Part shown: piece by piece, positions 17,639 to 27,101 of the stretch
Layout of the letters: every line of letters begins with the position of its first letter
How positions within the stretch are numbered: the first letter of the stretch is position 1
Origin: Asticcacaulis benevestitus DSM 16100 = ATCC BAA-896
GTDB lineage: Bacteria; Pseudomonadota; Alphaproteobacteria; Caulobacterales; Caulobacteraceae
DNA: 64,000 bases
Assembly: GCF_000376105.1 (NCBI RefSeq)
Contig: NZ_AQWM01000016.1
Span: 195 to 64,194, forward strand
Direction of reading: 5' to 3'
Program-made: the position numbers and the translations under genes
Notes under the pieces: model-generated
Databases searched by the model: none
Told to the model about the DNA's origin: nothing
The model's input: only the letters and a program-made list of their open reading frames with translations

Positions 17639-17909
17639 CTTATGTTTCTATTTTGCAACAAGGGTCTCTCGTCGCTTACATCGCCAACGGGTTAAAAACT
17701 TCACTTATTCAAAGTATTACCGAATTTTCTCATTAATCTTCGCGGAGTGGGGCGGGTCACCATCACATTCAGCGCGTTAATGTTATCGCTGAAACTGACA
17801 CCGATCGGAATCGGGAGACTGGTCCGTTATCGCCTTAGAATCGACGCTTCGCCGCTCCAGGCTTCATTTGTCTGCATTCCCTCACACGGCTACACGCGCG
17901 AAATTATTT

Positions 17910-17956
17910 TATACGATATACCACCGGTTTGACATCGGAAGGCCGCACGTCATAAT
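17910..17956 (+). promoter_or_regulatory. Halogenase gene promoter with TATACGATATAC box
   Basis: TATACGATATAC (17910-17921), 7 bases, TTGACA (17929-17934), 16 bases, CATAAT (17951-17956), then a TGAGGA ribosome site and the ATG at 17978. This is the best sigma-70-like promoter of the set and places the box just upstream of -35. Confidence 0.65.
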
Positions 17957-17977
17957 CGGTCTTTCACGTGTGAGGAC

Positions 17978-19495
17978 ATGATGGGTAAAGCAGGCATTCG
18001 CAATCTGGTTATCGTGGGGGGCGGCACGGCCGGCTGGATGGCCGCCGCAGCGCTTTCCAAGGTTTTCGGTACGCAGAGCTATGCGATTACGCTGATTGAA
18101 TCTGATGAGATCGGAACGGTTGGCGTGGGTGAAGCCACCATACCGACGATTCAAGAGTTCAACACACTTCTGGAAATCGACGAAAATCAGTTCATGAAGG
18201 AGACCAACGCTTCCTTCAAGCTCGGCATCCGCTTCCTCAATTGGAAACATGAAGGCAGCGACTATTTTCACCCGTTTGGCACCTATGGTGTCGATATGAA
18301 TGTCAACTTCACCCATTACTGGATGCGCTATCATCTGGCGGGCGGTTCAGGGGATTTTGGCCTTTTCAATCCCCAGACCCTGGCCTCGCGTCTGAACCGC
18401 TTCGGGCGCATGGCAGAGATCAATCCGAAGGCGCCGAAGGTCAACTACGCCTTTCATTTCGATGCGTCGCTCTACGCGAAATTCCTGCGGCGTCACTCAG
18501 AAGCGCGCGGTGTGGTCCGCCACGAAGGCAAGATCACCAGTGTCGTTCAACATCCGGACGACGGCGACATCACCTGCGTTGCTCTGGAAAGCGGCAAGAC
18601 GATTGAGGGCGATCTGTTCATCGATTGCTCCGGCTTTCGGGGCCTTCTGATCGAACAGACCCTGAAAACGGGCTATGAAGACTGGTCGCAATGGCTGCCG
18701 TGCAACCGCGCGGTCGCCGTGCCATGTGACAAGGTCAGCGGCTTGACACCCTACACCACCTCGACCGCACGCGAGGCCGGCTGGCAGTGGCGCATTCCCC
18801 TCCAGCATCGAACCGGCAACGGCTACGTCTTCTGTGATAGCTACTTATCCGAAGACCAGGCCATGGATCTGATCCTGCAACGGCTGGATGGCAGGCCCCA
18901 GGCCGATCCACGCGTCATCCGGTTCACGACCGGCCACCGCAAGAAACAGTGGAATCGCAATGTCATCGCCATGGGACTGGCCAGCGGCTTCCTGGAGCCG
19001 TTAGAATCGACCTCGATCTATCTGGTTCAGGAAGCCATCATGAAATTGTTGCGCTATTTCCCGCGCGACCAGATCACTGAGTCCGCGCGATCCAGCTTCA
19101 ATCGCGATATGCTCTTTGCCTATGACGACGTGAAGGATTTCCTGATCGCCCATTACAAGGTCACCGAGCGAGCGGAGACGCCCTTTTGGGCCTATTGCAA
19201 GCATATGGATGTCCCCGACAGCCTGAGGGCACGTCTGGAGAGTTTCGAACGGCACAATCAATCATTGGTGAAGGCGGATGAGCTGTTCAAGGAGGCGAGT
19301 TGGTTTGCGGTCCTGGCCGGACAGGGCCTGATGCCGAAATCCTACCATCCGATCGCCGATCTGATAGCGGAAGACGAATTCCGCTGGCGCATGGACCGCG
19401 TCAAGGAAGGCACGGCGGGCCTGGCCAATGCCATGCCCGGCCATGAGGCCTATATTGCCAAGGCCTGCCCTTCCTTGGCGACGGGAAAAGCATAG
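17978..19495 (+). CDS. Flavin-dependent tryptophan-halogenase-family protein
   Basis: A 505-aa soluble flavoprotein. An N-terminal FAD-binding GGGTAGWMAAAAL motif (GxGxxG, about 13-20) is followed by GEATIPTI. K81 in ASFKLGIRF is at the position of the lysine proposed to bind hypohalous acid or haloamine in PrnA-type enzymes. The WxWxIP motif, which blocks monooxygenation, is W269-x-W271-x-I273-P274. These features support FADH2-dependent chlorination or bromination of an aromatic ring. In Caulobacterales and xanthomonads such genes commonly sit beside TonB receptors in carbohydrate loci, where the true substrate is unknown, so tryptophan itself is not assured. It lies between the two receptors and carries the same box in its promoter as receptor 2. 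Confidence 0.88.
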   Translation: MMGKAGIRNLVIVGGGTAGWMAAAALSKVFGTQSYAITLIESDEIGTVGVGEATIPTIQEFNTLLEIDENQFMKETNASFKLGIRFLNWKHEGSDYFHPFGTYGVDMNVNFTHYWMRYHLAGGSGDFGLFNPQTLASRLNRFGRMAEINPKAPKVNYAFHFDASLYAKFLRRHSEARGVVRHEGKITSVVQHPDDGDITCVALESGKTIEGDLFIDCSGFRGLLIEQTLKTGYEDWSQWLPCNRAVAVPCDKVSGLTPYTTSTAREAGWQWRIPLQHRTGNGYVFCDSYLSEDQAMDLILQRLDGRPQADPRVIRFTTGHRKKQWNRNVIAMGLASGFLEPLESTSIYLVQEAIMKLLRYFPRDQITESARSSFNRDMLFAYDDVKDFLIAHYKVTERAETPFWAYCKHMDVPDSLRARLESFERHNQSLVKADELFKEASWFAVLAGQGLMPKSYHPIADLIAEDEFRWRMDRVKEGTAGLANAMPGHEAYIAKACPSLATGKA

Positions 19496-19521
19496 TCCCT
19501 GCCTCTAAAAGCATAGACAAA

Positions 19522-19550
19522 AAACACCCGCCGGCAGCCGGCGGGTGTTT
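19522..19550. terminator. Bidirectional terminator, halogenase / receptor 2
   Basis: A 14-bp stem (AAACACCCGCCGGC and complement) spans the 77-base gap between converging stops. The stem ends in A/T on both sides, giving a short U-run on either transcript. Confidence 0.85.
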
Positions 19551-19572
19551 CGCATTTTTAGTCCTGTTCCGA

Positions 19573-22422
19573 TTAGTAGCGGAAACGTGCCCCAACCTGA
19601 ACGGTGCGCCCTTGCAGGCGGGTTTCGGCGTTAAAGTACTCGTACCCGTAATAGCCTATCTGGTTATTGTTCAGAAGGTTCGTGCCTTCTAAGGTCAGGG
19701 TCATCCATTTTACAGGGGTATAGGCAATAGAGGCATCAAGTCGCGACGTATTGCCGTTGGTATACGTATAGTTCGGGAAGTCCGTATTTGGATCGCCGTA
19801 GAATTTCGAGCGGAAATTGTAGGCAACACGGGCATTGAACTCCGGCGTATCGTAGTACACCTGCAAGTTATAAGTGTCCTTAGATGTCCATGGACCATGG
19901 AAGGATGAGCTTCCGGCTGAAGCATTCGAAGGATCATTCGGAATGTCCAATTTGAATACCTGATTATAGGTATAGTTGAATCCGGCTCCGAAATTTTTCC
20001 AGAAGCTTGGCAGGAACTCAAAGAAGCCTTGAACATTGAATTCATAGCCCTGATAGGTGCCTTGCCCCGCATTGTAAGGCGTCGTGTAGTTGAAGATGGT
20101 TGCAGGATCAACACCAGATACCCCAAGCTCTCCCGCTGTCTTGTTTACGATCTGCCAGAAGAGCTGGCCTTCAGGTTTCTTGAGGTAGGCGGCAAACGAA
20201 GCGACCCCACCATGGCCAAAGTAGTATTCCAGCGAGGCATCGTAGTTCGGCCCTTTCATCGGCTTCAGGTCCGCATTGCCGCCCCAACCCGACTTGTTCG
20301 TTGTATCAATATGGACCGCACTCGACAGTTGACTGAAGGCAGGGCGTTGTACTGATACGTCATAGGAAAGACGCAATTGCAGATTGGGCTTAAAGTGAAT
20401 AGTCGCACTCGCATTGGGCATGGCATCATGGAAAGATTTTGCCGGAGTGTCGTTCGAGATCGCCTCTCCATCGACAAGACGCGTATTGAGGGACATGCCA
20501 TCTGTAGCCACCGTCCTGACGCCAATAATGCCATCGACAGGGAACAAAGCATCAAAGGCTAGGTTCAACTGGCCATACCAGGCGCGAGTGAATTCTTTTT
20601 CTCCATACGAATTGTGATCCCTATCTGACGGGACCGGCAGAGACCAATCGCCACCCCAGCTTGGGTTGGTCATGTTCGCTACAGCAAAAGCACGTACATC
20701 ATCAAAGTTAGCCAGCAAAGCCTCACCACTCAAATGATAGAACGATGACGCCGAAAACGCATTGTTGCCAAGCGTTGTATTAACCAAGGTGTCCGCCGTC
20801 GGCATATTTTTCAGAGGCGTCTTGAACGTCGCGTCCCGATAGGCAAAATAGTTATTGACAAACTTGCTAGAGACGCGGAATCCAGTCTGGATTGAGCGAA
20901 CAAGCCAATCGTCGCTGACGCTGTAAGTCAGATCAAGTTGGCCGTTAAAATCACGACTGTCTGACCAAGCCACTTCGTGGTGAAGTTGGGTAAAGGTATA
21001 GTTTGCCGGATCTCGCAAAGCCGCTGGATTAGGCAGGCTGATCAAAACACCATGTGCAGAGCCATTATCAAAGTCGACACCAATTGTATTCAGCCCGGTC
21101 ACAGCCAGCTGCTGAGAGAGGTTGTTCGACGTCATGTTGGTCCAGTTGTACTGGACGCTACCATTAATTTGCAACTTGTCTTTGTGGTAGTGGGTCTCGA
21201 AATTGGTCGAATAGGTATCCATTTTGCGCGCCCAATATGACGACCACATGCTGAACGGAACACCGTTGGGATTATTGATTGTCATGGACTTGATCGTGAC
21301 CCCATCAGCCTGTGTCACGACGTCATCAAACCTCTGAGCGGAACTGCCTTCCCCGGTAATGACGGACATATAATCGTTTTCGCCGCCCTCCTTGCTGCCA
21401 AACCAACTACCTTCAACAACAAAGTCCAGATTGTCATTTACGCGCCATTGGTAAGCAAGATTAGCCGTGGGACGTTCGTTCGTACCGTCTTGAAGACCAT
21501 TCCACACGCGATAGGCTGTGACATAAGCCGGCGTTAATGTGCCGCCGAGGATCGGATTATATTTCCAACCTGGTTGACCATTGATGGTCGCATTGCCGTA
21601 AAAATTACGAACAGTTTCAGTCACCAAATGCTGCTCTTCGTAATTATTCTTCGAATAGCCAAAATTGGCCAGGAAGCCCATTTCACCGATCGGCGTATCA
21701 AAGCGGTTTGCCACCAGAAGACTCGCGGTCGGGCTTTCGGTATCACCAATACTGTTATAGGAGTTGCGATAGGCGCCAGCGATGGTCCAGCCTTTTTTAA
21801 GGTCCAGCGGACGGCGGAGTTCGACGTTCACCACCCCACCGATACCGCCCTCGATCTGGTCAGCCGTGCGGGTCTTGTAAACGGTTACCGACTTGATCAA
21901 CGCCGCAGGCACATCGCTCAGGGTCGGCCCCTGATCCTGACATTCACCAAAATTGATAGCCGTCGTACAGATGGCGCCATTTTCGGCATTGTGGTTCATC
22001 GAACGCATATTGCCGCCGCCAGCGGCGTTACCGTTGACCGTCGTGCCAACTTCCTGGATACCGCGAATGGCCATATCGGCGCCTTCGCCGTGTTTGCGGG
22101 TGATCTGCACGCCGGTGACGTGCGCCAGGGCTTCGGTGACATTGTTGTCCGGCAGCTTGCCGGCGTCTTCCGCGGAGACCGAATCTGAAATCTGCTTGGA
22201 CCTGCGCTTCTTGTCGGCCGAGTCCTTCATTGACCCGCGCACGCCGCGGACAATAACGACGACATCGCTAGAGGCTTCGGCCTTGGCAGTGGCGGCTTTT
22301 TCAGCAGCGGTGGTTGCCGGCTCGGCCGTCGTTTCTTGGGCAAGGGCTGGCGCGCACATCATAGCGGCGGCCAAGCCGGTAGCGGCCAGCAGGGCAGTCT
22401 TATTTTTAGGTGCCTTAAACAT
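19573..22422 (-). CDS. TonB-dependent outer-membrane receptor 2
   Basis: A 949-aa receptor. The ATG follows a GGGGAC ribosome site; the signal peptide ends APALAQ/E, like receptor 1. The plug (about 50-200) contains GKLPDNNVTEALAHVTGVQITR and MAIRGIQEV, typical of the Caulobacter/Xanthomonas oligosaccharide-type receptor family. The barrel ends in RTVQVGARFRY, with terminal Tyr. It probably brings glycan or glycoside oligomers across the outer membrane. It is convergent with the halogenase gene and divergent from the GH127 gene; the promoter box between it and GH127 could serve both. It is not a close copy of receptor 1, as plug and barrel sequences differ. Confidence 0.92.
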   Translation of the reverse strand: MFKAPKNKTALLAATGLAAAMMCAPALAQETTAEPATTAAEKAATAKAEASSDVVVIVRGVRGSMKDSADKKRRSKQISDSVSAEDAGKLPDNNVTEALAHVTGVQITRKHGEGADMAIRGIQEVGTTVNGNAAGGGNMRSMNHNAENGAICTTAINFGECQDQGPTLSDVPAALIKSVTVYKTRTADQIEGGIGGVVNVELRRPLDLKKGWTIAGAYRNSYNSIGDTESPTASLLVANRFDTPIGEMGFLANFGYSKNNYEEQHLVTETVRNFYGNATINGQPGWKYNPILGGTLTPAYVTAYRVWNGLQDGTNERPTANLAYQWRVNDNLDFVVEGSWFGSKEGGENDYMSVITGEGSSAQRFDDVVTQADGVTIKSMTINNPNGVPFSMWSSYWARKMDTYSTNFETHYHKDKLQINGSVQYNWTNMTSNNLSQQLAVTGLNTIGVDFDNGSAHGVLISLPNPAALRDPANYTFTQLHHEVAWSDSRDFNGQLDLTYSVSDDWLVRSIQTGFRVSSKFVNNYFAYRDATFKTPLKNMPTADTLVNTTLGNNAFSASSFYHLSGEALLANFDDVRAFAVANMTNPSWGGDWSLPVPSDRDHNSYGEKEFTRAWYGQLNLAFDALFPVDGIIGVRTVATDGMSLNTRLVDGEAISNDTPAKSFHDAMPNASATIHFKPNLQLRLSYDVSVQRPAFSQLSSAVHIDTTNKSGWGGNADLKPMKGPNYDASLEYYFGHGGVASFAAYLKKPEGQLFWQIVNKTAGELGVSGVDPATIFNYTTPYNAGQGTYQGYEFNVQGFFEFLPSFWKNFGAGFNYTYNQVFKLDIPNDPSNASAGSSSFHGPWTSKDTYNLQVYYDTPEFNARVAYNFRSKFYGDPNTDFPNYTYTNGNTSRLDASIAYTPVKWMTLTLEGTNLLNNNQIGYYGYEYFNAETRLQGRTVQVGARFRY

Positions 22423-22826
22423 ACTATAGTCCCCATTTCAAAAACATGATGCGCCACTCAGGCCATGAAATTTCAGGGTCGTCAAAATATTTTATACGAT
22501 ATACGTCTGTTTCATGGCATTTTTAATAACAAGACAAATGGGAGTGGCCGATTTGCAACATTTGTTTCACGTGTGCAATGAAGTTTTGTCCGACCAATTA
22601 GATTGCGCCCTGAAAGAACATAACGTTATATATCAAGGCACTGGTACAGAATGAATCTGAAAGGCAATGAAATGGCACAAAAAATAGTACTTTTTGTCGC
22701 GGCAATGTCCTCCCAAACCGCTAGAAGAGGGTGGCTATCCCGATCGGCTCGAAACCGCTTCAGGACACCTTTGACTTGCCCGTCTGTACTATTGTATTCA
22801 AATTGTCCGACAAACAGGAGCGTACC
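22423..22826. other. Divergent promoter region, receptor 2 / GH127
   Basis: A 404-base A/T-rich region. It contains the receptor 2 box (22480-22504) and, nearer GH127, TTGACT at 22771 without a convincing -10. No gene is seen. Confidence 0.55.
22480..22504 (-). promoter_or_regulatory. TATACGATATAC box with TTGACG -35, receptor 2
   Basis: CGTCAA (22480-22485; TTGACG on minus), 7 bases, then TATACGATATAC (22493-22504). The first 17 bases are identical to the receptor 1 site at 17600-17616. It lies about 60 bases before the receptor ATG. Confidence 0.6.
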
Positions 22827-25199
22827 ATGGCCACTTTGACCGGCAATCGGCGACAGATTTTAACCGCATCGGCGGCTTTGACAGGTTTTAGCCTCATTTC
22901 CACCCGTTCCGCTCTGGCCGCGGACCTGCCGCGAAAAGCGACCGCCCTGCCCCTTTCCGACGTTCGTTTGCTACCGTCCGATTTCAAGACCGCTCTTGAT
23001 GTCAACCACGCTTACCTGGTGACCCTGGAGCCCGACCGCTTCTTACATAATTTCCGCAAGGGTGCAGGCCTTAAGCCCAAGGGTGAATCCTACGGCGGCT
23101 GGGAAAAGGACACCATCGCCGGCCACAGCCTCGGCCATTATATGTCGGCCATATCCCTGATGTACGCCCAGACCGGCGATCCGGTGCTCAAAGCACGCGC
23201 GTCTTATGTCATTGACGAACTGGCCCTGATCCAGGGCGCGCAGGGCGATGGCTACACCGCCGGCTTCCAACGCCGTCGCAAGGATGGCACGGTGGTCGAC
23301 GGCAAGGAGATCTTTCCGGAAATTATGGCGGGCGATATCCGATCGGCCGGCTTCGATCTTAACGGCTGCTGGGTGCCTCTCTATAACTGGCACAAGCTCT
23401 ATGGCGGCCTGTTCGACGGCCAGACCTTCTGCGGTCTCGACAAGGCGATTCCGGTCGCCGTGGCACTCAGCGTCTATATCGACAAGGTGTTCGGTTCTCT
23501 ATCAGACGCCCAGGTGCAGGAGGTGCTCAACTGCGAGCACGGCGGCATCAACGATTCGTTCGCCGAGCTTTATGCCCGCACCAAGGATCCGCGCTGGCTG
23601 GCCTTGGCCGAACGCCTATATCATCACAAGGTACTCGATCCCATGGTGGCGCGTGAGGACAAACTCGCCAATATCCACGCCAACACCAACATCCCAAAGG
23701 TGCTGGGTCTGGCGCGCCTCTACGAGGTGACCGGCAAACCTGATTACCGGACGGCGACCGAGTTCTTTTATGAGCGCGTCACCAAGCACCATAGCTTCGT
23801 CATCGGCGGCAACGGTGACCGCGAGTATTTCTTCGAGCCTGACGCCATCTCGAAGCATATCACCGAAGCGACGTGTGAACACTGCGCCACCTACAACATG
23901 ATGAAGATGTCGCGTCAGCTCTATAGCTGGTCACCGGACGCGAGCTATTTCGACTATTTCGAGCGCGCCCACCTCAATCACGTCCTGGCCCAGCAAAACC
24001 CGAAGACCGGCATGTTCAGCTATATGACGCCTCTGTTCACGGGTGCTGCGCGCGGCTTCTCCGATCCGGTCGATAACTGGACCTGCTGCCACGGCACCGG
24101 TATGGAGAGCCACGCCAAGCACGCCGAGTCGATCTACTGGCAGGGTGACGACACGCTCTTCGTCAATCTCTATATTCCCTCGACCGCCAAGTGGGCAAAA
24201 AAGGGCGTCAGCCTTCGGCTTGATACCGCCTATCCCTATGAGGGCGATGCGAAACTGAGCCTGACCGCTATGCGGCGGCCGACACGGTTCAAACTGGCCC
24301 TGCGTGTGCCCGGCTGGGCGAAAAGCGTTGCGCTTACGCTGAATGGCAAGCCGGTCGAGGCCTCGCGCGACCGCGGCTATCTGATCATCGATCGCGTCTG
24401 GCAGGCCGGCGACAAACTCGCTCTCTCCCTGCCGCTGGACCTGAATATCGAGCCCACCAACGACAATCCCGGCGTCGTCGCTATCCTGCGCGGCCCGCTG
24501 GTTTTGGCCGCCGATCTCGGCTCGGTCGATGACGATTACAAGGCCACGGATCCGGCGCTAGTCGGCAATGATTTGCTGGCCGGCTTCGCGCCGGTCGCTA
24601 TCGAAAAAGCGCGGTTCAAGACCGTGGGCATCGGCCGCCCTGGCGAGCTGACATTCGTCCCTTTCTACAGCCAGTATGAACGTCGCAGTGCCGTCTATTT
24701 CAAGGCGTTCAATGAGGCGGACTGGAAGATCGAGGAAGCCTCTTTCCTGACCGAACAAGCGCGTCAGCGCGACCTCGCCGCGCGCTCGGTTGATGTCATG
24801 CACCTTGGCGAAATGCAGGCCGAACGCGATCACAATCTCGAATCGGACGTCTCATGGCCCGGCACCTATCGCGGCCGCAACGGTCGTGACGCGCGCTCCG
24901 GCGGCTTCATGTCGTTCAAGATGAACGTAAAGCCAGGTCCGCTGGTGATGCAGGCGAGCTATTGGGGTGATGACCGTTGCGAATTCGACATCCTGATCGA
25001 CGGTGAGACGCTGACGACGGTCTCGCACAAGACGCCGGTCAAGCCCGGCGAATTCTTCGATGAGGCATATCCGGTGCCGGAAGCGCTGACACGGGGAAAA
25101 ACCACGGTGACGGTCAAGTTCGTGCCGAAGGAGGGCCGCTCGACCGGCATGATCTTTGGCGTACTCCTGTTCACGGCCGCCCCATCGACCGCAGCCTAA
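22827..25199 (+). CDS. Exported GH127-type beta-L-arabinofuranosidase (DUF1680)
   Basis: A 790-aa enzyme. The ATG after an AGGAG site gives MATLTGNRRQILTASAAL, a possible Tat signal (RRQIL). The (alpha/alpha)6 barrel (about 60-480) starts LLPSDFKTALDVNHAYL. E351 and C353 (CEHCATYNMMK) with C420 and C421 (WTCCHGTGMESH) fit the Glu/Cys3 zinc site and Cys nucleophile known from HypBA1-type GH127 enzymes; GH146 is the close alternative. A C-terminal domain (about 700-785, GPLVMQASYWGDDRCEFDILIDG) is a likely DUF4986/DUF6805 beta module. It would remove beta-L-arabinofuranose from arabinan, arabinogalactan or extensin glycans, matching the GH43 and GH27 neighbours. Confidence 0.9.
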   Translation: MATLTGNRRQILTASAALTGFSLISTRSALAADLPRKATALPLSDVRLLPSDFKTALDVNHAYLVTLEPDRFLHNFRKGAGLKPKGESYGGWEKDTIAGHSLGHYMSAISLMYAQTGDPVLKARASYVIDELALIQGAQGDGYTAGFQRRRKDGTVVDGKEIFPEIMAGDIRSAGFDLNGCWVPLYNWHKLYGGLFDGQTFCGLDKAIPVAVALSVYIDKVFGSLSDAQVQEVLNCEHGGINDSFAELYARTKDPRWLALAERLYHHKVLDPMVAREDKLANIHANTNIPKVLGLARLYEVTGKPDYRTATEFFYERVTKHHSFVIGGNGDREYFFEPDAISKHITEATCEHCATYNMMKMSRQLYSWSPDASYFDYFERAHLNHVLAQQNPKTGMFSYMTPLFTGAARGFSDPVDNWTCCHGTGMESHAKHAESIYWQGDDTLFVNLYIPSTAKWAKKGVSLRLDTAYPYEGDAKLSLTAMRRPTRFKLALRVPGWAKSVALTLNGKPVEASRDRGYLIIDRVWQAGDKLALSLPLDLNIEPTNDNPGVVAILRGPLVLAADLGSVDDDYKATDPALVGNDLLAGFAPVAIEKARFKTVGIGRPGELTFVPFYSQYERRSAVYFKAFNEADWKIEEASFLTEQARQRDLAARSVDVMHLGEMQAERDHNLESDVSWPGTYRGRNGRDARSGGFMSFKMNVKPGPLVMQASYWGDDRCEFDILIDGETLTTVSHKTPVKPGEFFDEAYPVPEALTRGKTTVTVKFVPKEGRSTGMIFGVLLFTAAPSTAA

Positions 25200-25259
25200 G
25201 GCTTACGGCCGGATGGGGGCTCAAACCTGACTGACGTCGCCACCATCTTGGTCCATATC

Positions 25260-25277
25260 TGGCGGATCGGTCCGCCA
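25260..25277. terminator. Hairpin between converging GH127 and amidase genes
   Basis: TGGCGGA-TCGG-TCCGCCA, a 7-bp stem with a 4-nt loop, lies in the 132-base gap between two stops. It has no strong T-run on either side. Confidence 0.45.
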
Positions 25278-25282
25278 AATCA

Positions 25283-25299
25283 TCGGGGGATCACACACC
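25283..25299 (+). repeat. 17-bp intergenic repeat, copy 1
   Basis: TCGGGGGATCACACACC, identical at 27889-27905 and 29200-29216. All three copies are intergenic, next to gene 3' ends. Confidence 0.7.
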
Positions 25300-25331
25300 G
25301 AAGGGCCTTTGAGCCGGTCTCGGAAAGCCTT

Positions 25332-26888
25332 TTATTTTGGGCTTTTCCGAGCCTGCTCATAGGCATAGCCCGCTTTTAGCAACAAGGACTCGCTCCATTT
25401 TGGACCGATGAAGCTGAGGCCGACCGGCAAGCCTTGCACCGCGCCCATCGGCACGCTCAGGTGCGGGTAGCCGGAGGTGGCCGGCAATTGTGTGGCGGAG
25501 GGACCGGTATACTGATCGCCATAGATGAGGTCCGACAGCCAGGCCGGGCCATAGGTTGGGGCGATCAAAACCTCGACCTCGTTTTCCTGCAACAGGCTGT
25601 CTATACGCAAGGACGATGCGGTTTTGGCGTGGGCGGCGGCCTTGAGATAATCGGGGTCCGCAAGGCCCTTGGTGGCTTCGGCTTGCTCAAAGAGCTCCTG
25701 CTGGAAATAGGGCATCTCCTGGGCGGCGTGGGCTTTGTTGAAGGCAATGACGTCTGCGAGCGAGCGCGTTTTGACGGATGGAGGCGTAGAGGCCAGATAC
25801 GTATTAAGGTCGGCCTTCAGTTCGACCATCATGACGGTCATTTCAGAGTCACCCAGCCCCTCCACCGAGCTGTCATGGATATCGACGAGCACCGCGCCCT
25901 GGCTTTTCAGCGTCTGCAAGGCGGTCTCAAAAACAGCGGCGGTCTTTGGGTCATTGCCGATCTGGTCGCGCAGCACGCCGATGCGGCGATTTTTCAGGCT
26001 GTAACCTATGAGCGCCGCTGCGTAATCTGTCTTGTGCGCATCGGCCAAGGCGGTCGCCTTGTCGGCCGGATCTGTTCCAGCCATCACGCCCAGCATGAGC
26101 GCCACGTCGCTTACGCTGCGGCCCATCGGTCCGGGTGTATCCTGGCTATGCGAGATCGGCACGACATGGGTACGCGACACCAGCCCGACTGTGGGCTTGA
26201 GGCCCACCAGGCCGTTCATCGATGCCGGACAGGTGACACTGCCATCGGTTTCGGTGCCCACCGCCAAAGGTGCCAGGCCCGCCGCTACAGCCGCGCCCGA
26301 CCCCGACGACGAGCCACAGGCGGTGCGTGCCGGATCATGGGCATTGGCGACCAGTCCGCCCACCGCACTCCAGCCGCTGATGGCGTGGGACGAGCGGATA
26401 TTGGCCCATTCCGACAGGTTGGTCTTGCCAAGAATAATGGCGCCGCCGGCGCGAAGATTGGCCACGACGGGTGCGTCACGGTGGGTGATGTTGTCCTTCA
26501 ACGCCAGCGAACCCGCGGTCGTCGCCACCTCGTCAAGCGTCTCGATATTGTCCTTGATCAGGAGGGGAATACCCATCAGGGGACCAAGCTTTTGGCCGCG
26601 TTTGCGCGCCCTATCGGACGCTTGGGCCTCCGCCAGAGCCGCGGGATTGACCGCGATGATTGAATGAAGTGCGCCGTCCTTCGCCTTGATCTGATCGAGC
26701 GCTGCCCTTGTCAGGTCTTCGGCGCTGTAATCCCCGGTCGTCAGGTGGGCTTCGATCGCGTTGACCGAAGTGCCGTTCGCCAGATCGGCCTTGGCCATCA
26801 CATAACCGCTGGCGGCATGGCTGGCCGAGGGCAAGGCAACCAGCAGACACGCAGCCACAAAGCCGGGCAAATAGTGACGAACAGACAT
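25332..26888 (-). CDS. Secreted amidase-signature hydrolase
   Basis: A 518-aa protein with a signal peptide (about 1-26, SASHA/ASG). The amidase-signature Ser-cisSer-Lys triad is visible: K112 in LLIKDNIE, a serine in CGSSSGSG (192-198), and nucleophile S217 in GTETDGSVTCPAS. These enzymes hydrolyse amides such as peptide amides or acyl amides; the export signal places this one in the periplasm and argues against GatA. It converges on the GH127 gene and has a GAGGGG ribosome site. Substrate unknown; the setting suggests scavenging of amide-containing plant compounds. Confidence 0.87.
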   Translation of the reverse strand: MSVRHYLPGFVAACLLVALPSASHAASGYVMAKADLANGTSVNAIEAHLTTGDYSAEDLTRAALDQIKAKDGALHSIIAVNPAALAEAQASDRARKRGQKLGPLMGIPLLIKDNIETLDEVATTAGSLALKDNITHRDAPVVANLRAGGAIILGKTNLSEWANIRSSHAISGWSAVGGLVANAHDPARTACGSSSGSGAAVAAGLAPLAVGTETDGSVTCPASMNGLVGLKPTVGLVSRTHVVPISHSQDTPGPMGRSVSDVALMLGVMAGTDPADKATALADAHKTDYAAALIGYSLKNRRIGVLRDQIGNDPKTAAVFETALQTLKSQGAVLVDIHDSSVEGLGDSEMTVMMVELKADLNTYLASTPPSVKTRSLADVIAFNKAHAAQEMPYFQQELFEQAEATKGLADPDYLKAAAHAKTASSLRIDSLLQENEVEVLIAPTYGPAWLSDLIYGDQYTGPSATQLPATSGYPHLSVPMGAVQGLPVGLSFIGPKWSESLLLKAGYAYEQARKSPK

Positions 26889-27101
26889 GATGATGGCCCC
26901 TCAAAAGCATGAAGGTAACGTCAGTTTCCTTATGGTGACAAGTGAAACAGTTGCGTCGCCTGCGAAGCGCGCTATGAAGGCCGCTGCACAAGAGCGTGTT
27001 CCGATCTGATTGCATCAGATCGGCGCTCTATTTGTTGCTTTTGCGCGCTTTTTGACCCGAGAGTGCGTCACACTTTTCGGAAAGCGCTATAGGAGTTTGC
27101 C

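Larger units (their letters stand above)
17547..17977. other. Divergent promoter region, receptor 1 / halogenase
   Basis: A 431-base region with one box for each direction: 17600-17638 for receptor 1 and 17910-17956 for the halogenase gene. The part between (17640-17900) is A/T-rich without a recognisable gene. Confidence 0.6.

Noticed and set aside
17962-22575. Shared TTTCACGTGTG at 17962-17972 and 22565-22575
   Set aside because: Only 11 bases, at different positions relative to their genes; probably chance.
25434-26663. 409-codon frame antisense to the amidase
   Set aside because: Shadow of a clearly recognised amidase; low-complexity His/Gly/Arg composition.
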